Origin: Clostridiales bacterium
GTDB taxonomy: Bacteria; Bacillota; Clostridia; Christensenellales; Aristaeellaceae
Assembly (NCBI GenBank): GCA_012522875.1
Contig: JAAYJP010000082.1
Span: 1-17,798, forward strand
Direction of reading: 5' to 3'
Length of the DNA stretch: 17,798 bases
In this document: positions 7,124-15,622 of the stretch, in pieces
Position numbering within the stretch: position 1 is the first letter of the stretch
How the letters are laid out: each line of letters opens with the position of its first letter
The notes under the pieces: generated by a model
The model's input: the letters and a program-made list of their open reading frames with translations, nothing else
The model's database searches: none
Told to the model about the DNA's origin: nothing
Position numbers and translations under genes: made by a program

Positions 7124-8206
7124 CTACGCATCCCGCAGGAGGGCCTGCGTGGCACAGCGCAGGGACCCGCCCTGGGCATTGTGCGCGCCAAAGAAGATGG
7201 GGTAAACGGTGATGCCGCGTTGCTCCAGTGCTACCCTGATCTGGGCGTTGCTGTCATGGTTGTTATAGCCCATGATATAGGTGTTTTCATTGACCGGCAG
7301 CCCGTTTACCACAAGGTAAGGAAGCCTTTCCATGCCGACTGGGATCAGATCCCAATCTTTGAGGACATCAGGGATCCCTTCCGTAAACGCCTCGGGGCAC
7401 AGGATCGCAAGCCCGTTTCGGGGAACGGACAATGTGCAGTCCAGATGCAGGACATTTTCGCGGAGCGGAACCCGGATGACATCGTAGCCATCACCAAGGT
7501 AGTTCTTCAGCCACCGGTATCCTGCTTCACTGGAGCCCACCGATTTGTTCTCCGAATTGCCCACCAGCACTGTTTTCCCCAGCACAATGATATCCCCGCC
7601 CTCCAGCAGGGGGGCGTCGTCAGCAACCTCTCCCAGCAAAGGCACATGCGGCATGGCTGCCCACCTGACTTCCGGAGCCATGCATCGTTCCATCAGCAGG
7701 GAGCGGAACCCTTCGATATCCACCCTTCTCAGGGGTGTGCGCAGGTTTGCCTCAACCACATTGCTGCCGATAATGATCAGGTTGTCCCGGGGAAAATCCT
7801 GGGAGTAGCCGTTGGCCAGCGCTTCCCTGCCATAGCGCCTTTCCACATCCCGTTCGCCAAACAATGCTGGGCGGAGGACTTTTACCCCCAGGCTCTCCAG
7901 GATTTTGACAAACGCGTCGTTTTCCGCCTTGATCAGGTCATATTCAGTGGTGCCGGTTTGAGGGTCAACAACACATTCGCTCCAGTTTTTGCCGGCGTTG
8001 GCGATGGCCACCTGCCGTTCCGCCTCCGGCAGCACCTTCAGCGCCTCCCGAAGCCAGGCTGCTTCCAGGGATGGATTGCGGCCGTTGGCTTCCCCCACGA
8101 TGACCTCCCTGAGTGCGCCGAACTCGCTGCCGATGAAAATCCGTGTCTTCATGGTATTGGCATCCTTTCCTGAGGCTGCAGATGGGCTGGAAGCGCCTTT
8201 CATCAT
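7124..8206 (-). CDS. Pentein-fold amidinotransferase or guanidino-group hydrolase
   Basis: Cytoplasmic enzyme of the glycine amidinotransferase / arginine deiminase superfamily, which acts on guanidino compounds through a covalent Cys intermediate. In the 360 residues I see FPRDNLIIIGSNVVEA (138-153), close to the arginine:glycine amidinotransferase block; LLEGGD (200-205), as in arginine deiminases; HLDC (254-257) with the catalytic His and Asp; and GGSLRCATQ (346-354) with the nucleophile C351. The active-site set is complete. The mix of amidinotransferase and deiminase motifs leaves the reaction undecided. AAAAGGAGA lies 9 bases before the ATG at 8206, while the fold appears to start at the ATG at 8152, so an 18-residue Ser/Ala-rich leader is possible. 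The gene is leftward between a metallophosphoesterase and a DUF4832-like gene, with no pathway context. Confidence 0.82.
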   Translation of the reverse strand: MMKGASSPSAASGKDANTMKTRIFIGSEFGALREVIVGEANGRNPSLEAAWLREALKVLPEAERQVAIANAGKNWSECVVDPQTGTTEYDLIKAENDAFVKILESLGVKVLRPALFGERDVERRYGREALANGYSQDFPRDNLIIIGSNVVEANLRTPLRRVDIEGFRSLLMERCMAPEVRWAAMPHVPLLGEVADDAPLLEGGDIIVLGKTVLVGNSENKSVGSSEAGYRWLKNYLGDGYDVIRVPLRENVLHLDCTLSVPRNGLAILCPEAFTEGIPDVLKDWDLIPVGMERLPYLVVNGLPVNENTYIMGYNNHDSNAQIRVALEQRGITVYPIFFGAHNAQGGSLRCATQALLRDA

Positions 8207-8412
8207 GATGGGATGTCTCCTTTTAGGTGGTTCCCGGCAATGTCCGGATAACGCAGGCCGGCCAGCATTCCATCACGCTGCAAAACTCCTGGTGATCATC
8301 AGATGAAGGGAAGCATCTCTTCGTTTTTCCGGTGTCCAGCTTGCTCTGAGGGACATCGGAATATTCGTTGGGCAATGCACGTGCGATGTGTTGTTCACGG
8401 TGTCATCTCCAG

Positions 8413-9672
8413 CTATTTCATGATGGTTTCCTGGGATAGCGTGATGGATGTCCCGTCAAAAGACATTTGCCGCAGGGACACGGTCATCTCCTTTTCTGCC
8501 AGGCCGATGAGAAGATAGGTTCTTGTAGGGAAATCATACCAATGATCCACCCATGTGCCGCTGTTGGCATAGAGGACATCAGCGCCCTCCAGATTCTTCA
8601 TTTTTATTAGTTTGGCTTCGTGCGTATGCCCAAACACAACCAGCTTGATTGCAGGATCAATATCAAAATACTGCCTGTCGGCGAGTGAATCACTGTATTC
8701 GGTCGACGCGGCGCCCATGAGTGCCTCCTGCGCATCGGTTGGTACCTGAACAAGGTTCAACGCCTGCCTTTGTTCCCAGTTCTCAATGATCCCATGATAG
8801 AGTTTCACCGTAATATCGCCGTCGGCTTTCTGGAACGGTATCAGATCATGAACAGCGAATACGCCGGAATACCCGTCGATGTTCGTTCTGATGATTTTTT
8901 CATCAAAGCGCTCGCTTACGGGAAATGCCGTCATCAGGTTTTCCCAGATTTTGTAAAGCGAGTAATATCCCATCTGAACGCTGTCATCTGTGCGGGGCGC
9001 AATAGGCGCAAAAGCGTTGTCAGTATCCGGTTTCCCAGCAATGGCAGAGGAGGTTGCGATTCTGGTAAAGAAATAGCCGCATGGCAGGATTGCATTTGCG
9101 TCGCTGACAATATCCCTGTTGGACAGCGGGTCGGGGGAAACGAAGATGTTGTATCTGTGGCCATGTTCAATAACGATATCACTACTGCCGGCAATATAGG
9201 TGCCAAGCCCATGTGCATCCCGCGCCTGATTGATGGCGGGGAATAACCTGTCGGCTTCTGCTTCATCAAAATTGATGTCATGGTTCCCGGGCACATAGGT
9301 CACCTTGATGGCGCCATCCTGAATGATCAGGTTGATTTCATCAAAAATTTCCTGATTGTTTTTCGCAACCAGATCGTTGAAATCTGAAAGCGTACCGGGC
9401 ATTTCATACTGCATCGGCAAAAACCACTGGTCAATCAGATCACCGGCAATGACCAGTTCAGCCACTGTTTCTGAGGCTCGGATCCTTTTGAGGAAAGCCA
9501 GAAGGTGGCCCTTGTTTTCAGTTGTTTCACCGATGGCATCATCAGCACCCAGATGGATGTCGCTGATAACCACAATCTGTGCCCTGTTGTCATTTTCATC
9601 CGCGGTGCCGATTCCGGGCGAAACCCCGCCCAAAGCGATTGCCAGGCAAATAATCAGCGCAATCTTCTTCAT
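8413..9672 (-). CDS. Secreted metallophosphoesterase (calcineurin-like)
   Basis: Exported two-metal phosphoesterase of 419 residues. A signal peptide (MKKIALIICLAIALGGVSPG, then IGTADEN) is followed by the full metal-ligand set: VISDIHLG (D38, H40), AGDLIDQW (D78), VPGNHDINF (N130, H131), an IEHGHRY block with H170 and H172, and VVFGHTHEA (H349, H351). The segment between the last two blocks (about 175-335) is long and unlike a minimal LpxH-type enzyme, so the substrate may be unusual. AAGGA lies 8 bases before the ATG. A good promoter lies at 9746-9774, divergent from the sensor kinase gene. Phosphate esters, phosphodiesters or nucleotides are all possible substrates. Confidence 0.88.
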   Translation of the reverse strand: MKKIALIICLAIALGGVSPGIGTADENDNRAQIVVISDIHLGADDAIGETTENKGHLLAFLKRIRASETVAELVIAGDLIDQWFLPMQYEMPGTLSDFNDLVAKNNQEIFDEINLIIQDGAIKVTYVPGNHDINFDEAEADRLFPAINQARDAHGLGTYIAGSSDIVIEHGHRYNIFVSPDPLSNRDIVSDANAILPCGYFFTRIATSSAIAGKPDTDNAFAPIAPRTDDSVQMGYYSLYKIWENLMTAFPVSERFDEKIIRTNIDGYSGVFAVHDLIPFQKADGDITVKLYHGIIENWEQRQALNLVQVPTDAQEALMGAASTEYSDSLADRQYFDIDPAIKLVVFGHTHEAKLIKMKNLEGADVLYANSGTWVDHWYDFPTRTYLLIGLAEKEMTVSLRQMSFDGTSITLSQETIMK

Positions 9673-9745
9673 CCTTCATGTCCTTTTCCTGTTCCTGCCA
9701 TGGTTTCCGGTATCCTGCCGGACAGGCTGTCTGTTATTGCCCGAA

Positions 9746-9774
9746 AGTATAGCATGGCAAAGGCGCATGTACAA
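9746..9774 (-). promoter_or_regulatory. Promoter of the metallophosphoesterase gene
   Basis: Read leftward, TTGTAC (9774-9769) and TATACT (9751-9746) are separated by 17 bases, a near-consensus sigma-A promoter. Transcription would start near 9739, giving a leader of about 67 bases before the ATG at 9672. Confidence 0.7.
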
Positions 9775-9794
9775 CCATATTGCAATAGCCGCGT

Positions 9795-9879
9795 CCGCTG
9801 TTTTGCAGCGGTTCATCGGGGAGGATGGCGCCTGAGCGTGCCATTTCGGCCCGGGCTTTTCACGCCTTCGTGGCCGGGC
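9795..9879. repeat. Two inverted repeats between divergent promoters
   Basis: CCGCTG (9795-9800) and CAGCGG (9806-9811) flank a 5-base spacer. GCCCGG (9849-9854) and CCGGGC (9874-9879) flank a nested CACG/CGTG pair (9861-9864 and 9869-9872). Both lie upstream of, and outside, the predicted transcripts of the two divergent genes. They are therefore more likely protein-binding sites, or remnants of older sequence, than RNA leaders. Confidence 0.35.
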
Positions 9880-9921
9880 AATAATCTCCTGCCGGAATTG
9901 GCGCAAAAAGGAAAGATACGG

Positions 9922-9950
9922 TTGAATCTTCGTGTAAAATCGGTTATAGT
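9922..9950 (+). promoter_or_regulatory. Promoter of the sensor-kinase / cyclic-di-GMP gene cluster
   Basis: TTGAAT (9922-9927) and TATAGT (9945-9950) are separated by 17 bases. Transcription would start near 9957, leaving a leader of about 125 bases before the ATG at 10083 (or 100 bases before 10056). No other strong promoter was found before the two downstream signalling genes. Confidence 0.7.
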
Positions 9951-10082
9951 GGCGCAAAGAAGACTGCTTGTTTGATTAAACCAGCGAATAAAAAACGCCA
10001 ACATTTGAAACGGGGTGTGACCAGGGTGAACTGCAGCGAAAAAAGGCTGCGATGCATGGCTTTCAATCCGGGTGGCGGAAAT

Positions 10083-12950
10083 ATGCGCAGGAATGTGAGC
10101 TTGGTGCTCCTCGCGTTATTGCTGATTGCCATTGCGCCGGTTCCCTGCCTGGCCGCCGATAAGGGCATCAGCTGGACAGCGGGTGAACTCGCATTTATCA
10201 AGGACCATCCTGAGATCCGCATCGGAGTTGATCCCGGATTTATCCCGTTTGAATTTATCGATGAAGATGGCGAATACAAAGGAATCACTGCGGACTACCT
10301 GGCTCTGGTCAGCGAGAAGACAGGGTTGCAGTTTGACATTGCAAGGGGCTTAACCTGGCCCGAAGCGTACGATATGGCGCTTACCGGAAGCATAGACGTA
10401 CTGCCTGCCATTGGCAGAACAGAACAAAGAGAAGAACACTTCCTCTTTTCCGAACCATACTACTACTACAAGAGAGTGCTCGTTACCCGCGACATAGATT
10501 CCGCGATATCCGGACTGGGCGATTTGAAGGGACTGGCGGTGGCTGTCCAGCGCAACAGCTCCCATCACAGTTACTTGCTGGCCTATCCGGATATCAATCT
10601 CAGCCTCTATGCTTCCGTCGAAGCAGCGCTTACCGCAGTGGCAACTGGCGAAGAGAAAGCGTTTATCGGAAACCTTGCCACAACAAATTATCTCATCCGG
10701 TCCAATGGCCTCACGAATCTTAGATTTGTGGCTTTTGAAGCCGAAAAGCAGCAAGCCCTGCATTTTGCTGTCCGAAAAGATTGGCCTGAGCTTGTCAGCA
10801 TCTTTGATAAAGCGATGGATACAATTACTGAAAGCGAAAAACTTGCCATCAACAATACGTGGGTTGATTTGGATACCGATCTGGATTTCGGGCCCATTAT
10901 CCGTATTCTGTCTATTGTTGGCGCATTGATTGCCGTGGTTTTATCCGTGTCTTTCTTCTGGATAGCACGCCTTAAGAAAGAGATCCGCCGGAGAAAGCAA
11001 ACCCAGCATGACCTGGAAAAAGCCAAGCATGACGCGGATGAAGCGAATGCATTCAAATCGAGTTTCCTGGCCAGAATGTCCCATGAGATCAGGACGCCGC
11101 TGAATGCCATCACGGGCATGTCGTACCTCATGAAAAAGACCGAAATCACTTTGACGCAGAGCATGTATATCGACCGGATTATTCAAGCGGCCAACAACAT
11201 GCTGAGCATCATCAACGACATTCTTGATTATTCCAAAATTGAAGCGGGAAAAGTCGAGCTTGAGATTGCCTCTTTCAGCATGGATCAAGTGATTCAGGAT
11301 GTGGTCAACATTGTTTCATATAAAATTGATGAGCAGGGAATCGGTTTTCGGCTGTCCAAAGACCCCCTTGTTCCCAACTGGTTTTTCGGCGATCCCATGC
11401 GCATAGAGCAAGCCTTGCTGAATGTTATGAACAACGCAGCCAAGTTCACCCATGCCGGTGAAGTATCCCTGGATGTCCGGCTGGTGGCCAAGGAAAAGGA
11501 TATATACCATATCTCCTTTACCATCAAGGATACCGGCATAGGCATGACAGAAGAGCAGGTGAAAAGGCTTTTTACGCCATTTGAACAGGGTGACAAAAGC
11601 ATCAATCGCCGATTCGGGGGCTCGGGCCTGGGCTTGTCCATTGTCAAAAACCTCCTGGATATGATGGGCGGAGAGATAAAAGTGTTCAGCACCCCTCAGG
11701 AAGGCACGACCTTCATTCTCCGCTTGTCCCTCAAAGTCGACAAAGAGAGGGAGGCAGTGTACAAAAAAGCATTATCCACAAATCACTTCCGGAATATCAG
11801 AACGCTGGTTCTGGAAAAATCAGGCGCAAACATCAACCTGATAGAAAGCTATTTGGGCAGCTTCGGCATGCATTGTGAGCTTACCAGTTCAGAAGCCAGC
11901 GCCCTGAGCATGCTTGAAGCCGCAAACGGAAAATTCGCGGAGCCGTTTGATTTGTTTATTATCGATTACGATACGCCGGCTGAAGGCGGCTTCAGCTATG
12001 TTGATGCCATACATGGCAACGGAAGGATTGCCAGGGTTCCGAAAATTATGATGCTTTTGCCTATGATGCGGGAGGATCTGTTTGACAGGCTCCAGGAGCA
12101 TGGAATCGATATGGGCATTGGAAAGCCAATCATCCCTTCGGTATTGCTCAATGGGATCCTGGACATTTTTAAACTTAAGGCGGTATCGGAGTACCAGCCT
12201 TCACCCAACAGAGAGCCCATCCCGGCAATGGGCAGCAAAACACAGCATGTCTTGTTGGCAGAGGACAACAAGACGAATCAGATGATTGCCAAATCGCTTT
12301 TGGAGCAGGCAGGGATAGAAACCCTCATTGCCGGCGATGGAAAGGAAGCGGTTGCGCTTTATCAGGAACACAAGGATATCATCGATTTGGTATTAATGGA
12401 TTTGCATATGCCTGTGATGAACGGTTATGAAGCGTCGGAGAGGATCCGTGCATTATCCAGCAAAGTCCCCATTATCGCCTTGACAGCAGATGTCATTTTG
12501 GGGGTTCGGGAAAAATGCGAAAAGAGCGGGATGTTCCAATACATCAGCAAGCCGTTTAACCCGGAGTACTTTATTCAGACCGTCAAAGACAGCATCCATG
12601 AAAGCAAATCCGGCGCTGAGCCGGTTCCGGCTGTCCTTGACAGGCAGCTGGGCTTGAAACATATGGGAGGCAATGAAGCGCTCTATGATCAGGTTCTGAT
12701 AGAATACCGCAACGAGAACCAGGACACTTTGGGCAGGCTTGCGGCGGCAGTGCATGAAAAAAGGTACGCCGATGCGGCCCAGATCGTGCACAAGGTAAAA
12801 AGCAGCTCTGGAAGCATTGGAGCCAAATCACTCCAGGATACGGCTGCGCTGCTGCAGGATGCGCTGAATGAAGGCAACGAAGAAAGAATCGCGCCGTTGG
12901 CGGATTGCTTTTCGAGATTGTTGGTGCAGTTGCTTGGGGAATTGAAATGA
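10083..12950 (+). CDS. Hybrid histidine kinase: extracytoplasmic solute-binding domain, HisKA, HATPase, two receivers, HPt
   Basis: Membrane sensor kinase of 955 residues. Domains in order: signal peptide (1-25), a family-3 solute-binding domain (about 33-262, opening WTAGELAFIKDHPEIRIGVD), a membrane helix (about 271-295), HisKA with phosphorylated H334 in RMSHEIRTPL, and HATPase with an N-box at N447/N451, G1 DTGIGM (483-488), F-box FTPFEQG and G2 GGSGLGLS. Then come a degenerate receiver (573-695), an intact receiver (722-840; E727, D728, phosphorylated D773, T801, K823) and an HPt domain with H903 in IVHKVKSSSGSIG. In the first receiver the acidic pair is EK and only D628 remains. The single binding domain resembles amino-acid binders, so a small-molecule ligand is likely. 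ATG 10083 directly precedes the signal peptide; ATG 10056, with AAAAAAGG upstream, is an alternative. It probably phosphorylates the receiver of the next gene. Confidence 0.92.
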   Translation: MRRNVSLVLLALLLIAIAPVPCLAADKGISWTAGELAFIKDHPEIRIGVDPGFIPFEFIDEDGEYKGITADYLALVSEKTGLQFDIARGLTWPEAYDMALTGSIDVLPAIGRTEQREEHFLFSEPYYYYKRVLVTRDIDSAISGLGDLKGLAVAVQRNSSHHSYLLAYPDINLSLYASVEAALTAVATGEEKAFIGNLATTNYLIRSNGLTNLRFVAFEAEKQQALHFAVRKDWPELVSIFDKAMDTITESEKLAINNTWVDLDTDLDFGPIIRILSIVGALIAVVLSVSFFWIARLKKEIRRRKQTQHDLEKAKHDADEANAFKSSFLARMSHEIRTPLNAITGMSYLMKKTEITLTQSMYIDRIIQAANNMLSIINDILDYSKIEAGKVELEIASFSMDQVIQDVVNIVSYKIDEQGIGFRLSKDPLVPNWFFGDPMRIEQALLNVMNNAAKFTHAGEVSLDVRLVAKEKDIYHISFTIKDTGIGMTEEQVKRLFTPFEQGDKSINRRFGGSGLGLSIVKNLLDMMGGEIKVFSTPQEGTTFILRLSLKVDKEREAVYKKALSTNHFRNIRTLVLEKSGANINLIESYLGSFGMHCELTSSEASALSMLEAANGKFAEPFDLFIIDYDTPAEGGFSYVDAIHGNGRIARVPKIMMLLPMMREDLFDRLQEHGIDMGIGKPIIPSVLLNGILDIFKLKAVSEYQPSPNREPIPAMGSKTQHVLLAEDNKTNQMIAKSLLEQAGIETLIAGDGKEAVALYQEHKDIIDLVLMDLHMPVMNGYEASERIRALSSKVPIIALTADVILGVREKCEKSGMFQYISKPFNPEYFIQTVKDSIHESKSGAEPVPAVLDRQLGLKHMGGNEALYDQVLIEYRNENQDTLGRLAAAVHEKRYADAAQIVHKVKSSSGSIGAKSLQDTAALLQDALNEGNEERIAPLADCFSRLLVQLLGELK

Positions 12951-12996
12951 GCAGGATAAACCCGGTGGCGGGCGGGCCAAATAAGGGGGATTATAA

Positions 12997-15486
12997 ATGC
13001 TGATCAAAATTTTGGTGGTTGACGACTCGGCTTCGGACAGAATGATCATACAAAACATGCTGAGCGAGTTTTGTGTGCTGACTGCCTGCGACGGCGTGGA
13101 AGCCTTGCGTGCGCTTGAGGAGCAAGAAGGAATCAACCTGATCATCCTCGACCTCAACATGCCGAATATGGATGGGTTTCAGGTTCTCGAATCGCTCAAT
13201 CAGAAGGAGGGGTTCCAGAAGCTGCGCACCATCATATTGACAAACTATGGGGAGCTGGACAACGAAATAAAGGGCTTGAAACTTGGCGCCGTAGACTATA
13301 TCCGCAAACCGATTCATATGGATTCATTGAAAGCCAGGATCGATGTCCATGTGGCACTTTTGCGTGCACAGCAAGCGCTGGAGCAGGAGCTCCACGATCA
13401 GGGCATCACCTTTGAGATGATATTCAATCAGGTGCCGGTGGGTATCGCGGTATCGTATAACAAAGAGGCCATTTCAGCCGCTTTGAACAGATTCTTCAGC
13501 GTTAATCCTGCGTTTGAGAAGATAACCGGAAGAACCAAAGAGGAGCTGATGCGCCTGGGGTGGGCTTCCATTACACACCCGGATGATCTTGAGGAGGATT
13601 TGAGGTATTATCAGAGGCTCCAGGCAGGTGAAATTGAAGGATATGCGATGGACAAGCGGTTTATCCGCCCGGACGGTTCGATTGTTTGGGTGCATATGCT
13701 TGGATCCAAGCTGATTTTGGATGACAATCACAGTTTTAACCATATTGCCCTTTTCAAGGATATAACGGAGAGCATATTGCTTGAAAAAAAGCTGACGGAA
13801 AGCGAACGCAGCAAATCCACGTTATTGTCGCACCTTCCCGGGATGGCATACAGGTGCAGCCATAATCGGGAGTGGACCATGCAGTATGTGTCTTCCGGCT
13901 GTTTGGCACTGACCGGCTATGCCCCGGAAAATTTAATAGACAGCAAAGATTTATCCTTTGGTGAGCTGATCGCGCCAAAGTATCGGGAATTGCTGTGGCA
14001 GGAATGGGATCGCGTGCTGGAAAGCCGGCGGGATTTCAGTCTGGAATACGAAATTTCAACAGCTGCAGGTGAGAATAAGTGGGTTCTCCAATTGGGACAA
14101 GGCGTCTATGACGGGAATGGTGAGGTAAAAGCCCTTGAAGGGATCATCATTGATATTACGGACCGGAAAGCGGCTGAAAATACCCTTAAATACAACAATG
14201 AGCACGACGGCTGGACAGGTTTGCTAAATCGCAGTTTTTTCGAAGGATTTATGAATAATGAACTGAAGAAGCATGACAATGCCAAGCGCGCGTTGATAAG
14301 CATCAACCTGAGAGGCCTCCAGAAGCTGACGGTGGCCTATGGCTTCCACTATATGCAGAGCATCATTAAAAAAGTTGCGCAAGCGCTTGATTTGCTCTGT
14401 ACAGGCAGCCGCCTGTTATTCAACACCTATGAGAATCGATTTGTTTATTATATCGATGACTATGCCGATCAATCTGATCTCTACGCCTTTTGCGATGAGA
14501 TTATCCAGTCGCTGGAATCAATACTTTCCATTGAGAGAGTAGGCGGGGGCATTGGTGTCTATGAGTTGGAACAGAACACCCCTCTGAATGCAGATGAAAT
14601 ATTGAAGAATCTTTTGATTGCTTCAGAAAAAGCTGCTGAGGAGAAGGACAGTGACTTTAAGGTGCGATTTTATGACGCCCTGATCGCAGAACGATTGATC
14701 CGCGAACAGGAGATAGAGAAAGAGCTGTACCGTGTTGCAACAGACGCAAACGGCGGGGGGCTCTATCTTCATTACCAGCCAATATTGGATACAAAAACAC
14801 ATAATATATGCGGATTTGAAGCATTGGCCAGGCTTGCCAGCCCTTCTTTGGGCGAGGTATCTCCGGTGGAATTCATACCGATTGCGGAAAAGACAAAGCT
14901 GATCATCCCCATCGGCGATAAAATTCTACGCACTGCACTTCAGTTCCTGAACAGACTGAGGGGGAATGGATATCGCGATACGAGTGTTTCCATCAATATT
15001 TCGGTTATTCAATTGCTGGGGCAGGGTTTTTGTGACAATTTGCTCAGGATGATCCAGGAGCTGCGGGTATCAACAGAGCATGTTGGCCTGGAAATAACGG
15101 AATCCGTATTTTCATCGAACTACTCTGAAATCAACGATATCCTCTTCACATTGAAAGAAGCGGGCCTTCACATTTCCATTGATGATTTTGGCACTGGGTA
15201 CTCCTCCCTGGCAAGGGAAAGCGAGCTGAATGTCAATTGCCTGAAGATTGACAAACACTTTATTGACAGCATGGCTGAAAACCCCGAAAAATCCATTGTT
15301 GCGGATATTATATCAATGGCCCATAAGTTCGGTCATTGCACAGTGGCTGAAGGGGTGGAGAGGCAAGAGCAGATGGATTATTTGAAGGCATATGGCTGTG
15401 ACAGAATACAGGGTTATCTCATCAGCAAACCGCTTGATGAGCAAGCCGCTTTGGAATTCCTGAAAAAACAAGGCAACATGCAATGA
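12997..15486 (+). CDS. Response regulator REC-PAS-PAS-GGDEF(degenerate)-EAL, cyclic-di-GMP phosphodiesterase
   Basis: Cytoplasmic 829-residue regulator. The receiver (1-118) is complete: D9/D10, phosphorylated D52, T82 and K104. Two PAS domains follow (about 138-257 and 273-393). The GGDEF-like domain (about 400-560) has YENRF (478-482) in place of GGDEF and cannot be an active cyclase. The EAL domain (about 585-825) keeps EAL (E608), N667 in SINIS, E699 in LEITES, D729/D730 in DDFGTGYSS, K750, E785 and Q805, so cyclic-di-GMP hydrolysis to pGpG is expected. AAGGGGGA lies 6 bases before the ATG, 46 bases after the kinase stop. Position and domain content make it the likely target of the upstream kinase's HPt domain. 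The degenerate GGDEF may bind GTP or a partner as a regulatory domain. Confidence 0.92.
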   Translation: MLIKILVVDDSASDRMIIQNMLSEFCVLTACDGVEALRALEEQEGINLIILDLNMPNMDGFQVLESLNQKEGFQKLRTIILTNYGELDNEIKGLKLGAVDYIRKPIHMDSLKARIDVHVALLRAQQALEQELHDQGITFEMIFNQVPVGIAVSYNKEAISAALNRFFSVNPAFEKITGRTKEELMRLGWASITHPDDLEEDLRYYQRLQAGEIEGYAMDKRFIRPDGSIVWVHMLGSKLILDDNHSFNHIALFKDITESILLEKKLTESERSKSTLLSHLPGMAYRCSHNREWTMQYVSSGCLALTGYAPENLIDSKDLSFGELIAPKYRELLWQEWDRVLESRRDFSLEYEISTAAGENKWVLQLGQGVYDGNGEVKALEGIIIDITDRKAAENTLKYNNEHDGWTGLLNRSFFEGFMNNELKKHDNAKRALISINLRGLQKLTVAYGFHYMQSIIKKVAQALDLLCTGSRLLFNTYENRFVYYIDDYADQSDLYAFCDEIIQSLESILSIERVGGGIGVYELEQNTPLNADEILKNLLIASEKAAEEKDSDFKVRFYDALIAERLIREQEIEKELYRVATDANGGGLYLHYQPILDTKTHNICGFEALARLASPSLGEVSPVEFIPIAEKTKLIIPIGDKILRTALQFLNRLRGNGYRDTSVSINISVIQLLGQGFCDNLLRMIQELRVSTEHVGLEITESVFSSNYSEINDILFTLKEAGLHISIDDFGTGYSSLARESELNVNCLKIDKHFIDSMAENPEKSIVADIISMAHKFGHCTVAEGVERQEQMDYLKAYGCDRIQGYLISKPLDEQAALEFLKKQGNMQ

Positions 15487-15622
15487 AGTAACCCTCAACC
15501 TATCCCTTGCATGGAGTCGGCCGGGCGGCTGGATGGCTGATGTGGGGAAGGCATTATGCAGGCGCCAGCATTTCGCCCGCAACAGGGTTCAAGGCAATCC
15601 CGATGTTCACAGGAGGTGCAGG
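15487..15622 (+). other. Spacer of 136 bases between the EAL and diguanylate cyclase genes
   Basis: No promoter of good quality and no terminator hairpin with a U-tract was found here. Read-through from the upstream genes is therefore the simplest expression model for the cyclase. An in-frame ATG at 15533 lies inside this spacer, but the 30 residues it would add are Arg-rich and unlike a PAS N-terminus. Confidence 0.5.

Noticed and set aside
6992..8173. 393-codon rightward open frame
   Set aside because: It is antisense to the amidinotransferase-like gene with its full catalytic set; its own translation is His/Gln-rich and without motifs.
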